Positions 50,735 to 59,245 of a stretch of DNA of 64,000 nucleotides are shown here, piece by piece. The stretch lies in the NCBI GenBank assembly GCA_963740255.1, contig CAVUDO010000002.1, forward strand, positions 372,001 through 436,000, written 5' to 3'. Below the pieces are notes generated by a model, which saw only the letters and a program-made list of their open reading frames with translations, made no database searches and was not told the DNA's origin. Numbering within the stretch: position 1 is the stretch's first letter; every line of letters starts with the position of its first letter. The translations under genes were made by a program, and so were the position numbers. This stretch comes from CAVUDO01 sp963740255 (GTDB lineage Bacteria; Actinomycetota; Actinomycetes; Mycobacteriales; Cryptosporangiaceae).

Positions 50735-51087
50735 GCTACACGCTGGCCGCGGCGCTGGGAGTCCTCGGCGCGCTGGCCGTCGACCTGCTGGTGCTGCGCA
50801 CGAGGCTGGTGACGCGCCGGGTCTGGTGGGTGGCGTACGGGATCGTGGTGTTCTTCCAGCTGCTCGCCAACGGCGTGTTGACGGGCCGGCGGATGGTCGT
50901 CTACTCCCCGGCGCACATCCTGGGCGACGCCACGCCCCAGGCGTTCGGCGGCTGGCGGGTGCTGTTCGCCCCGGTCGAGGACCTGCTGTTCGGGTTCGCG
51001 ATGGTGCTGCTGACGCTCTCGGTCTGGGTGTGGCTCGGCCGCCGCGGGGTGCAGTACCGGTCCGGTGACGAGGGTTCCCGGCGGTAG
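50731..51087 (+). CDS. crtYd: Lycopene cyclase subunit CrtYd
   Basis: This is the second half of the heterodimeric lycopene cyclase, 118 residues with three membrane segments and the matching motif FAPVEDLLFGFAMVL near residue 85. The GTG at 50731 overlaps the crtYc stop, ensuring equal production. It converges on crtB of the minus-strand crt operon. Ring type and number cannot be read from the sequence. Confidence 0.9.
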   Translation: MSYTLAAALGVLGALAVDLLVLRTRLVTRRVWWVAYGIVVFFQLLANGVLTGRRMVVYSPAHILGDATPQAFGGWRVLFAPVEDLLFGFAMVLLTLSVWVWLGRRGVQYRSGDEGSRR

Positions 51088-51155
51088 CTGGCGTGCCGAC
51101 CGGCGACGGGTCGGTGCCCGGTCGGTGCCGGTCAGTGCCGGGTCAAGTGTCGGCG

Positions 51156-52085
51156 TCAGTGTCGGGCGCGCCAGGCGCGGGCGAGGCCGGGCACGGCGAC
51201 CGCCGCCCGGCGCAGCGGACCGACGGCGACCCGCCGGTCGAATACCTGGTAGTCAGCCCGTTCCACCGCGCCGAGGATGCCGCCGTAGAGCCGGAACGCC
51301 GTGGACATGCAGTCCCGACTGGTCGGATCGAGCAGGGCGATGCCCGGCCAGGCGCCCCGGTAGATCTCCCGGCATCGTTCGACCTGGAAGGCCAGCAGCT
51401 CCCGCACCGGCTGGTCCGCGGCGCCTCGCTCCAGGCAGTGCTCCAGCTGGGCGCGGTCCACCTGGAAGGCCTTGAGGTCCTCCTCCGGCAGGTAGATCCG
51501 CCCGCGCTGCAGGTCCTCGCCGACATCGCGGATGAAGTTGGCGAGCTGGAAGGCGATGCCGAGGTCGCGGGCGTAGGGCTCGACCCGCCCGCGTGGCGTG
51601 CCGGGGTGTCCGAGGATCGGCACCATCTGCAGGCCGATCACCGCCGCCGAGCCGTGCACGTAGGTCATCAGGTCGCCGTAGGTGGGGTACTCGGTGACGG
51701 TGAGGTCCATCCGCATCGAGGCGAGGAACGCCTCGACGTGGGCGACGTCGATGTCCCACCGCCGCACCGTGTCGACCAGCGCCCCGGTGATCGGATGGCC
51801 GGACGATCCCCGGGCGAGATCGGCCATCACCTCCGCGCTCCAGCCCACCAGCCAGTCGGCCTTCTGCTGGTCGGTCAGGGTGGACGCGAGGTCGTCGACG
51901 ATCTCGTCGGCGTACCGGGCGAAGCCGTACAGCGCGTGGACGTACGGCCGCTTCGCCGGTGGCAGCAGCAGCGTGGCGAGGTAGTAGGTCTTGCCGTGGA
52001 CGGCGTTGAGCAGCCGGCAACGTTCGTAGGAGGTGCGCAGCACCGGGTCGGCGATACCGGCGGCATCCAGCTCCCGCCGGCTCAC
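51156..52085 (-). CDS. crtB: Phytoene synthase
   Basis: This 309-residue enzyme joins two geranylgeranyl diphosphates to make phytoene. The first Asp-rich motif is YADEIVDDL near residue 54 and the second is FIRDVGEDLQRGRIYLP near residue 170. The substrate-binding Arg/Tyr residues of squalene/phytoene synthases are kept. The GTG at 52085 overlaps the crtI stop by 4 bp, giving a crtI-crtB unit. It is the last gene of the minus-strand carotenoid operon. Confidence 0.94.
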   Translation of the reverse strand: MSRRELDAAGIADPVLRTSYERCRLLNAVHGKTYYLATLLLPPAKRPYVHALYGFARYADEIVDDLASTLTDQQKADWLVGWSAEVMADLARGSSGHPITGALVDTVRRWDIDVAHVEAFLASMRMDLTVTEYPTYGDLMTYVHGSAAVIGLQMVPILGHPGTPRGRVEPYARDLGIAFQLANFIRDVGEDLQRGRIYLPEEDLKAFQVDRAQLEHCLERGAADQPVRELLAFQVERCREIYRGAWPGIALLDPTSRDCMSTAFRLYGGILGAVERADYQVFDRRVAVGPLRRAAVAVPGLARAWRARH

Positions 52086-53569
52086 GGCCGCGGGCCCGTG
52101 ATCCGCTCGGCGGCCAGCCGCCCGGAGACCAGCACCATCGGCACGCCGACACCCGGCTGGGTGCCCGAGCCGGTGAACACGACGTTCTCGAGTCCGGGCG
52201 CGAGGTTGGAGGGGCGGAACGGGCCCGTCTGGCCGAACGTGTGGGCCGACGCGAACGGCGCACCGCTCGCGAGCCCGCTGGCCTCCCAGTCGGCCGGAGT
52301 GACCGCGCGTTCGACCTCGATCGCGTCGCCGAACCCCACGTACCCGCGGCCTTCGAGCGTCCTGACCATCTCGTCGCGGTACCGCGGGCCGGTGCTGGCC
52401 CAGTCGATCGGGGCACCGGTGTGGGGGGTGGGCGCGAGCAGGTAGTACGTGTGCTTCCCGGCCGGCGCCAGGGAGGGGTCGGACCGGGTCGGGTTGCAGA
52501 CCAGCAGGGACGGGTCGCTCATCAGCTCCCGGCGGTCGATCAGCTCGGCGAACGTGCGGCGCCAGTTCCGTCCGAAGTGGATGTTGTGGTGGGCGATGCC
52601 GCGGTAGTGCGCCGACGAGCCGACGTGCAGCAGGAAGCACGAGGGGGAGTACCGGAGGCGCTTCACCCGCCGTGGGGTGAACGAATGCGGCAACAGCTCG
52701 CGGTAGGCCACCGGGAGGTCGGGGTTGAGGACGACCGCGTCGGCGGCGACCCGTTCGCCGCCGGTGGTGACCACGGCGGTCGCGCGGCCGGAGTGCGTCT
52801 GCACCCGCGCGACGGCGGTGCCGTAGCGGAGGACGGCGCCGTGCTTCTCGGCCGCACCGGCCAGTGCGGTGGGCACGGCGTGGATGCCGCCGGTGGGGAA
52901 GAACACGCCGGCGACGGAGTCCATGTAGGCGATCACCGCGTAGACGGCGAGTGCCTGGAACGGCGACACCCCGGCATACATCGCCTGGAAGCTGAACACC
53001 CGCTGGGTACGCGGGTCCTTGAGGTACTGCGCCACCTTCGGGGCGAGCCGCCGGAACGCGCCCATCGCGAGCAACCGCGCCAGGTTGGGCCCGAGCAGGT
53101 CGAGCGGGGTGTCGAGGTTGCGGTCGATGAAGTGGTCCATCTCCAGCCGGTAGAGCCGGGAGACGAACCCGACGAACCTGCGGTACCCGGCCGCCTCGCC
53201 CGGGCCGATCACCCGCTCGATCTCGGCCGCCATCGCGTCGGTGTCGGCGTGGACGTCGAGCACCGAGCCGTCCGGATAGAAGCAGCGGTACAGCGGGGAC
53301 ACCGGCCGCAGGTCGAGCCAGTCCTCGGTGCGCTCGCCCACACACGCCAGCGCGTCGGCGATCAGGTGCGGCATGGTGAGCACCGTCGGACCGGTGTCGA
53401 ACTGGTACCCGTCCACGCCTAGGCGCCCGGCGCGGCCACCCGGCACGGTCTCGCGTTCGAGGACGGTGACCTGGCGACCGGCGGCGAGCAGCCGCAACGC
53501 GCAGGACAGCCCGGCGAGGCCGGCGCCGACGACGACGACATGGTCGGTGGGTCCGGTAACGGTGCGCAC
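52082..53569 (-). CDS. crtI: Phytoene desaturase
   Basis: This 495-residue FAD enzyme introduces double bonds into phytoene to give lycopene. The dinucleotide fold VVVGAGLAGLSCALRL near residue 12 is followed by GGRAGRL and FDTGPTVLTMP. The C-terminal FAD segment is FTGSGTQPGVGVPMVLVSG. The GTG at 53569 has TAGGGT 7 nt upstream without a ribosome site, so it may be leaderless. It lies 73 bp downstream of the polyprenyl synthase on the same strand. Confidence 0.93.
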   Translation of the reverse strand: MRTVTGPTDHVVVVGAGLAGLSCALRLLAAGRQVTVLERETVPGGRAGRLGVDGYQFDTGPTVLTMPHLIADALACVGERTEDWLDLRPVSPLYRCFYPDGSVLDVHADTDAMAAEIERVIGPGEAAGYRRFVGFVSRLYRLEMDHFIDRNLDTPLDLLGPNLARLLAMGAFRRLAPKVAQYLKDPRTQRVFSFQAMYAGVSPFQALAVYAVIAYMDSVAGVFFPTGGIHAVPTALAGAAEKHGAVLRYGTAVARVQTHSGRATAVVTTGGERVAADAVVLNPDLPVAYRELLPHSFTPRRVKRLRYSPSCFLLHVGSSAHYRGIAHHNIHFGRNWRRTFAELIDRRELMSDPSLLVCNPTRSDPSLAPAGKHTYYLLAPTPHTGAPIDWASTGPRYRDEMVRTLEGRGYVGFGDAIEVERAVTPADWEASGLASGAPFASAHTFGQTGPFRPSNLAPGLENVVFTGSGTQPGVGVPMVLVSGRLAAERITGPRP

Positions 53570-53642
53570 GCAGTGACCCTAAGTCGACCGCCGCGGTTCC
53601 GCGCGTCGAGACGCGCGGGCCGCCCATCGGCCGGAACCCGGT

Positions 53643-54711
53643 TCAGCCCCGACGGGAGGTGGCGGCGACGGCCAGGCCGCGCAGCATGTCCGCGGCGGCC
53701 GGGACGATCTCGTCGCCGCGCAGGGCGGCGAGCGAGCGGTCGGTGAGTTCGGCGATGGTCTTCTCGGTCTGGGCCAGCGCGCCGGTGTCGAGGATCACCG
53801 TCCGGAGCGCGTCCACGCCGGCGGCGTCGAGCCGCGGGTCGCCGAGGTGGCGTTCGATCACCGCCGCCTGCGCCGGGGTGGCCCGCTCGGCGGCCCGGGC
53901 CACCAGCACGGTGCGCTTGCCCTCCCGCAGGTCGTCCCCGGCGGGCTTGCCGGTCTCGGCCGGGTCGCCGAACACCCCGAGGACGTCGTCGCGCAGCTGG
54001 AACGCCTCGCCCAGCGGCAGCCCGTACGCCGAGTAGCAGGCGACCGCCTCGGCGGATCGCGCCCGCCAGCGCGGCACCGAACAGCAGCGGCCGCTCGACG
54101 GTGTACTTCGCCGCCTTGTACCGGACCACCCGCATCGCGCGCTCCACCGAGTGCCCGCCGAGGGCCTGGGCCAGCACGTCGAGGTACTGGCCGGCCATGA
54201 TTTCGGTGCGCATCTCGTGGTAGACGCCGCGGGCCCGGTCGAGGGCGTCGGCGGGCATGCCGGAACTGTGCAGCAGCTCGTCCGCCCAGATCAGGGCGAG
54301 TGTCGCCGAGCAGGATGGCCGCGGCCGTGCCGAAGGCCGCCGGGTCGCCGCCGCCAGCCGCGCTCGCGGTGCCGGGCCTCGAAGCGCCGGTGGATCGGCC
54401 GGCTCGCCCCGCCGGGTGTCCGAGCCGTCCATCACGTCGTCGTGGATCAGCGCGCAGGCCTGCACGAACTCCAGCGCCGCCACCGCGGGGACCAGCTCCT
54501 CGCGGTCCGCGCCGCCGGCGCCCCGGTAGGCCCAGTAGGCGAACGCCGGCCGCAGGCGCTTGCCGCCGTCGAGCACGAAGTCGGCCAGCGTGTCGACCAG
54601 CGGCGCCAGCTCGTCGCCGACGGCGGCGAGCCGGGTCCGTTGGTGGGCGAGGTGCGCGGCGAGGGCGTCGCCCACGCGGGCCCGGACGTCGGCCTGGTCT
54701 GGTGGGGCCAC
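53643..54711 (-). pseudogene. Polyprenyl diphosphate synthase (IdsA2/CrtE type) with about four frame breaks
   Basis: Joined across frames this is a complete trans-prenyltransferase: GGKRLRPAFAYWA, the first Asp-rich motif DDVMDGSDTRRGEPA, AIHRRFEARHRERGW, GDPAAFGTAAAILLGD, LALIWADELLHSSGM, then QLRDDVLGVFGDP. Frame shifts are needed near 54398, 54350, 54301 and 54060. It should supply geranylgeranyl diphosphate to crtB and holds the Rv2173 (IdsA2) position. Both ends and all motifs are conserved, so base-calling errors are a strong possibility. The GTG at 54711 is the likely start. Confidence 0.8.
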
Positions 54712-54994
54712 AGCGGTGCGGTGCCTTCCTGCCCGGAGCGACGCGGGGAGCGCGTCGGACGCCCGCGGCCGGCGGTCCACTGGACGGACGGCGCGGGACG
54801 CGCCCTCGGCGGCGCGCCTGCCCGCACGCTAGCGTGCTCCTCGGCGTCCCGGCTCGCGGCCGGCGCCGCATCCCGGGACGTGTCGGCACGTCGCGGGACG
54901 GTCCGGCGGCGTTGCCGGGGTGAACGGGTCGTCCCGACCCTCCGGTCGTCGCCAGCGCGGGGGCTGTCCTTCCGCGTGACTACAGTGGGGTGCC

Positions 54995-55917
54995 ATGACG
55001 TTCGGTGAGCGATCGGTGATGCCGGGCGACCGGCCTTCGGTGGGCGCACTGGTCGCCCGGGACGCGCCGTCGTTCTCCTTCGAGTTCTTCCCGCCGAAGA
55101 CCGACGAGGGCGAGCAGACTGCTCTGGCAGGCGATCCGGGAACTGGAGTCGCTGCGGCCGACTTCGTCTCGATCACCTACGGCGCCGGCGGCGGCACCCG
55201 CGACACGACGGTCGCGGTCACCGAGCGGATCGCGACCGAGACCACGCTGCTGCCGATGGCCCACCTGACCGCGGTGAACCACTCGCGGGCCGAGCTGCGC
55301 AACGTCATCGGGCACTACGCCACGCGGGCGTCCGCAACGTGCTCGCGCTGCGCGGCGACCCGCCCGGCGACCCGCAGGGGGACTGGGTGGCCCACGACGA
55401 GGGCTTCGCCTACGCCGAGGAGCTGGTGCGGCTGGTGCGGGAGAGCGGGGACTTCTGCGTCGGCGTGGCCGCGTTCCCGGAGAAGCACCCGCGCTCGCCG
55501 GACTTCGACTCCGACGTGCGCTACTTCGTCCAGAAGTGCCGGGCCGGCGCGGAGTTCGCGATCACCCAGTTCTTCTTCAACTGGGAGGACTGGTGCCGGC
55601 TGCGCGACGCCGTGGCCGCGCACGGCTGCGACGTGCCGATCATGCCCGGCGTGATGCCGGTGACCAACGTCGGCCAGATCGAGCGGATGGCCGTCAGCTC
55701 TCCGGCGCGGAGTTCCCGCCGGACCTGGCCGGCCCGGCTGCGGGCCGTGGCCGACGACGCCGAGGCGGTGCGCCGGATCGGTGTCGAGGTCGCCACCGAG
55801 CTCTGCCAGCGGCTGCTCGCCGAGGGCGCGCCGGGCATCCACTTCATCACGCTGAACCGTTCGACCGCGACCCGCGAGGTGTGGGTCAACCTGCTGGGGG
55901 AGCCGGCGCATGTCTGA
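54995..55917 (+). pseudogene. metF: Methylenetetrahydrofolate reductase with about five frame breaks
   Basis: Corrected across frames the protein reads FSFEFFPPKTDEGEQT, LWQAIRELESLRP, DFVSITYGAGGGTRDTTV, GVRNVLALRGDPPGDPQG, FFFNWEDW and GIHFITLNRST, a normal MTHFR that makes methyl-THF for methionine. Shifts lie near 55120, 55160, 55322, 55696 and 55731. The first and second, and the fourth and fifth, compensate each other. Conserved text resumes after each. It matches Rv2172c beside IdsA2. TACAGT lies 8 nt before the ATG. Sequence error is more likely than decay. Confidence 0.82.
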
Positions 55918-56542
55918 ACCCATCGTGGACGGCGTCACCGTCACCGGCCTCGGGCGGGTGTCGGTGCGGCCCGACCTGCTGGTGGCCCGGTTGGGTGCGG
56001 AGGTGACGGCGGGCTCGGTGCAGGCCGCGCTGGACGCGTGTTCGGGTGCCGGCGGGGCGATCGCGTCCGCGGTGCGGGCCGCCGGGGTGGCCGACGCCGA
56101 CCTCAGCACGTCGGCGGCGAGCGTGTACGCGGCCTACGACGACCGCGGCCAGGTGCGGGGGTGGACGGCCAGCCAGTCGCTCGTCGCCCGGCTGCGCGAT
56201 CTCAGTACAGCCGGCGAGGTGGTCTCCGCGGCGCTCGCCGCAGCGGGGGACGCGGGACGCCTGCACGACCTGTCGCTGGTGGTGGATGACGACCGCACCG
56301 CCCGGGGCGAGGCCCGTCGTCTCGCCTTCGCCGACGCGACCGCCAGCGCCGAGATCTACGGCGAACTGGCGGGCCGCCGGCTCGGTCCGGTCCGGGCCCT
56401 CCGAGAGGTGGCCGGGCAGGGCGGGGGTGGCGGCGGCATGGTGATGCGCGCGTTCGCCGGCGACTCGGGTGGAATGCCGGTCGAGGCGGGCAACCAGGAG
56501 GTCACGGTCACCGTCGAGGCCCGCTGGGACCTCCTCGGCTGA
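55910..56542 (+). CDS. SIMPL-domain (DUF541) protein
   Basis: This 210-residue protein has the SIMPL pattern of a beta-rich start (GVTVTGLGRVSVRPDLLVARLG), long central helices and the repeated V-E/A-V strands toward the end (QEVTVTVEARWDL). No signal peptide is visible, unlike many secreted members. A Gly run (AGQGGGGGGM) near residue 175 is a likely flexible loop. The ATG overlaps the MTHFR end by 8 bp. The function is unknown. Confidence 0.8.
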   Translation: MSEPIVDGVTVTGLGRVSVRPDLLVARLGAEVTAGSVQAALDACSGAGGAIASAVRAAGVADADLSTSAASVYAAYDDRGQVRGWTASQSLVARLRDLSTAGEVVSAALAAAGDAGRLHDLSLVVDDDRTARGEARRLAFADATASAEIYGELAGRRLGPVRALREVAGQGGGGGGMVMRAFAGDSGGMPVEAGNQEVTVTVEARWDLLG

Positions 56543-56724
56543 GGCCCGGTCGGCGCGGTAGGGGCCTTGGAGCAGCAGACCGGATGCCATGACCGCGGCG
56601 CCGGAGCGGAGGTCCCTTGACGGTGCCAGGGATGCCCGTGGTTCGCGTGTGGCTGGGGTTGACAGGCGTGCTCAATGGTGGGAGGAAGTATGCCTCTCGC
56701 ACACCGATGGAGGAAAGATCGCAT

Positions 56725-57015
56725 ATGGACAGCCCCGAGCTTAACTTCCTGGCCGCGGTTGGAATCGGGCTCGTGATCGGCGTAGTCGGCGGGCTCGTTC
56801 TGAAAGGCCGGCGCGCGAACGCCCTGTGGCTCGCCCCGGTGCTGGCCTTGTCCGGTTCGCTCGTCGCGTCGGTCCTGGCGCTGATCTTCGGCGACGACCG
56901 CCAGTACGGCTGGAAGGAGTCGATCCTGCAGGTGGTGCTGGCCGTGGCCGGTGTCGGCCTCGCCTACGTCCTCGGCGCGGGACGCGGGGCGGGCACCCAG
57001 ACCGCCGCGGAGTGA
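56725..57015 (+). CDS. Small membrane protein
   Basis: This 96-residue protein has three hydrophobic segments: LNFLAAVGIGLVIGVVGGLV, then ANALWLAPVLALSGSLVASVL and a third near residues 68-86 (ILQVVLAVAGVGLAYVLGAG). It resembles small actinobacterial transmembrane proteins of unknown function. The ATG at 56725 follows GGAGG 11 nt upstream, in a patch much richer in A/T than its surroundings. A TTGACA at 56659-56664 could be a -35 element, but no -10 at normal spacing was found. Confidence 0.7.
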   Translation: MDSPELNFLAAVGIGLVIGVVGGLVLKGRRANALWLAPVLALSGSLVASVLALIFGDDRQYGWKESILQVVLAVAGVGLAYVLGAGRGAGTQTAAE

Positions 57016-57088
57016 CCGGGGCCGGCGCAGCCGGCCAGCGGCGATCACCCCGCCGGCGTTCGTGAGGGGGACTCCTCCTCGGCGCCGA

Positions 57089-57120
57089 CGGTCGGGACGC
57101 TCACGTGAGCGTCCCGACCG
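57089..57120. terminator. 32-bp perfect palindrome between convergent genes
   Basis: Bases 57089-57104 are an exact reverse complement of 57105-57120 with no spacer, centred on CAC/GTG. The stop codon of the minus-strand gene (57101-57103) lies inside the left arm. Its place between two convergent genes suggests a two-way terminator. Confidence 0.7.
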
Positions 57121-57436
57121 GGCTGGGCGGTGTCGGGTCGAGCCAGACCAGTTCGAGGTCGGCCAGGCGGGAGAACAGCGCCCGGGCGCGTTCGGCCGAG
57201 GCGAAGACGCCGGCGAGGGTGCCGTCCGGCCAGTGCAGCGTGGCCCGGCCGGTGAAGGCGGTTCCCCAGCCGAAGATCGCTCCGTCCACCCGCTCGCCCA
57301 GGGTCTCGCAGAGGGCGAACCGGCGCGGCGCCAGCGAGGCGGCGTACTCGGCGAGGACGCCGGGCCACTCTTCCTCCGAACACAGGGGAGCCTGCGTGGC
57401 GAGGTCGGCGTATTCGGTGTCCTGGTCCTCGGTCAT
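57101..57436 (-). CDS. Hypothetical protein
   Basis: This 111-residue protein is not recognised. It is acidic at the N-terminus (MTEDQDTEYADLATQ). A probable folded core follows, with paired aromatic and small residues (EYAASLAPRRFALCETLGER, WGTAFTGRATLHW, ADLELVWLDP). Its last codons are part of a 32-bp palindrome. It is divergent from the XRE regulator gene, with an inverted repeat between them, so it may be controlled by that regulator. Confidence 0.65.
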   Translation of the reverse strand: MTEDQDTEYADLATQAPLCSEEEWPGVLAEYAASLAPRRFALCETLGERVDGAIFGWGTAFTGRATLHWPDGTLAGVFASAERARALFSRLADLELVWLDPTPPSPVGTLT

Positions 57437-57503
57437 GGCGTTCTCCCGATCGACGTGGGTAGCGGCGCGCTGTCTGTGGTGCGCGCAGGCACGCGCTGAC
57501 AGT

Positions 57504-57520
57504 TGCTAACTGGTTAGGCA
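57504..57520. promoter_or_regulatory. Inverted repeat in the XRE regulator divergent region
   Basis: TGCTAAC at 57504-57510 faces GTTAGGCA at 57513-57520 with a 2-nt gap, an imperfect dyad in a locally A/T-rich stretch. It sits between divergent genes, one of them an HTH regulator, so it is a candidate operator. Confidence 0.35.
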
Positions 57521-57655
57521 TCTGTCTAGCGCAAGTGGGCTGTAGAGGGATAGGGTCTGGTGCGTCCAGCAAGACGGGTCGCCCTGTGGACGGCGCGCGC
57601 GGCCGCGCCTCCGTTTTGGGCAGGCTGTGGCGACACGCACAGACGGGAGACGGCA

Positions 57656-58501
57656 TTGACCGGACGGAGCGATCCCTCGGCGCTGCGGTGGCTGATCGGG
57701 AACGAACTGCGGCACTACCGCAACCAGGCCGGCCAGACGGTGGCGGCGGCCGGTAAGGCGCTCGGGTGCAGCCACGCCAAGATCACCCACCTGGAGACCG
57801 GGCGGTACCAGCAGCAGCCCGACGAGGTGGCGGCGCTGCTCCAGCTCTACGCCGTCGACCCGCACGACATAGACCGCCTGACGACGCTGGCCGGCCGTTC
57901 CAACGACCGCACCTGGTGGGCGCCGTGGGCCAACCTGGTACCGGACTGGTTCAAGACCTTTGTCGGGCTGGAGGGGCTGGCCACGGCGGAGTTCGTCTAC
58001 GAGCCGGTCGTGGTGCCTGGGCTGCTGCAGACCGAGGAGTACGCCGACGCACTGACCCGAGCGACCGGGTTCGTCCGGCCCGACCACAACGAGCGGTTCG
58101 TCTCGTTCCGGCTGGCCCGGGCACGCAGGCTCACCGACCCCGAGCCGCTCGCGCTGCACGCGGTGGTGGAGGAGTCGGCGCTGCGGCGGCGGGTCGGCAC
58201 TCCGGAGACCAGACAGGCGCAGTACCGGCACCTGCTCGACCTCGCGGCCCGGCCCAACGTCATCCTCCAGGTGCTCCGACCGGAGGACGGCCCGCACGCG
58301 GCTGTCACCGGTCAGTTCGTCGTGCTGGAGTTCGCCGAGGTGCGGCCGATCGCCTACAACGAGATGTTCGACGGTGCGGTGTACGTGCAGGACCCGGACA
58401 GCGTGAGCACGTATACCATGGTGGCCGAGAACCTGCGCCAGGTCGCCCTGCCGCCCGACGAGTCCGTCGCGCTGGTCAGGTCGCTGATGAAGGCGCACTA
58501 G
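57656..58501 (+). CDS. XRE-family regulator with DUF5753 (Scr1-type antitoxin-like)
   Basis: This 281-residue protein has an N-terminal HTH_31 domain (GNELRHYRNQAGQTVAAAGKAL, then SHAKITHLETGRY) and a long C-terminal DUF5753 domain with YEPVVVPGLLQTEEYA and LDLAARPNVILQVL. Such proteins are typically paired with a DUF397 protein, here 14 bp downstream. In Streptomyces one such pair behaves as toxin and antitoxin, and others act in development. The TTG at 57656 has GGGAG 6 nt upstream. Confidence 0.9.
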   Translation: MTGRSDPSALRWLIGNELRHYRNQAGQTVAAAGKALGCSHAKITHLETGRYQQQPDEVAALLQLYAVDPHDIDRLTTLAGRSNDRTWWAPWANLVPDWFKTFVGLEGLATAEFVYEPVVVPGLLQTEEYADALTRATGFVRPDHNERFVSFRLARARRLTDPEPLALHAVVEESALRRRVGTPETRQAQYRHLLDLAARPNVILQVLRPEDGPHAAVTGQFVVLEFAEVRPIAYNEMFDGAVYVQDPDSVSTYTMVAENLRQVALPPDESVALVRSLMKAH

Positions 58502-58515
58502 CCAGGAGGTCCGCC

Positions 58516-58800
58516 GTGCCCACCCCCGACCTGACCCACGCGGTCTGGTTCAAGAGCAGCCGCAGCGGCAACAACGGTTCCTGTGTCGAGGTCGCGCTCA
58601 GCCCTGACCTGGCCGCCGCCCGCTGGGCCAAGAGCAGCCGCAGCCAGAACAACGGCACCTGCGTCGAGGTCGCCCGGGGCGGGGCGTGGGTCGCCGTCCG
58701 CGACAGCAAGAACCCCGACGGCCCCGCCCTCGTGCTCCCCCCGGCGACCTTCACCGCCTTCCTCACCGCCCTGAAGCACGACACCTTCCCCCCGGTCTGA
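58516..58800 (+). CDS. DUF397 protein with a duplicated core
   Basis: This 94-residue protein contains two copies of the DUF397 signature, WFKSSRSGNNGSCVEVA near residue 11 and WAKSSRSQNNGTCVEVA near residue 37. VRDSKNPDGPALVLPP and a C-terminal helix follow. Most family members have a single copy of about 60-70 residues, so an internal duplication is likely. The GTG has AGGAGG upstream. It is the partner of the XRE/DUF5753 regulator before it. Confidence 0.9.
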   Translation: MPTPDLTHAVWFKSSRSGNNGSCVEVALSPDLAAARWAKSSRSQNNGTCVEVARGGAWVAVRDSKNPDGPALVLPPATFTAFLTALKHDTFPPV

Positions 58801-58940
58801 CCCTGGTCGCCCCCCAGGTTTGACTCTGGTCGCGCAGGGTGCGCCCCGGCTGTTTCGTCCTGGTCCACATGTTTCGCAGCGAAGCCGCCCTTGCGCCTGC
58901 CTCAGCCATCCGGTCGAGGTACGTGGGCGAGGGAGTCTTC

Positions 58941-58972
58941 TGTACGTTCCTTGCTTTCCGTACACTATTTAC
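58941..58972 (+). promoter_or_regulatory. Promoter and operator of the Phd/RelE operon
   Basis: TGTACG (58941-58946) and CGTACA (58959-58964) form a dyad with 12 nt between arms. A -10 hexamer TACACT (58961-58966) overlaps the right arm, and the ATG follows 6 nt later, so transcription may start at the ATG. The overlap suits autorepression by the antitoxin, as usual in such systems. Confidence 0.55.
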
Positions 58973-59245
58973 ATGACCGTCGATCCTGCCCACGAGTTGC
59001 CCATCACCGACGCCCGGGTCCGGCTGGCGGACGTGGTCAACGATGCCGCCTACGGCGGGACGGTCACCTATCTGACGCGGCACGGCCGCCGGGTGGCCGC
59101 GGTGGTGCCGAGTGAGGCCGCCGAGGCGATGGAACGCGCCGAGGACGAGTACCTGTCCGCGCTGGCCGACGACGCCGCGACCGAGATCGCGGCCGGTGCC
59201 GCGGCCGCGCCGCTGGCGCAGGTCCGCGCCGAGCTTGGCCTGTGA
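58973..59245 (+). CDS. Phd/YefM-family antitoxin
   Basis: This 90-residue antitoxin has the Phd/YefM N-terminal DNA-binding fold: LPITDARVRLADVVNDAA, then VTYLTRHGRRVAAVVPSEAAE. An Ala/Glu-rich C-terminal helix should wrap the toxin. It normally represses its own promoter, where a dyad overlaps the -10. It overlaps the toxin gene by 4 bp. No ribosome site precedes the ATG. Confidence 0.9.
   Translation: MTVDPAHELPITDARVRLADVVNDAAYGGTVTYLTRHGRRVAAVVPSEAAEAMERAEDEYLSALADDAATEIAAGAAAAPLAQVRAELGL

Noticed and set aside
56659..56664. A consensus-like TTGACA upstream of the small membrane protein gene
   Set aside because: No -10 hexamer is found 16-19 bp downstream, so a promoter call was not made as a separate feature.
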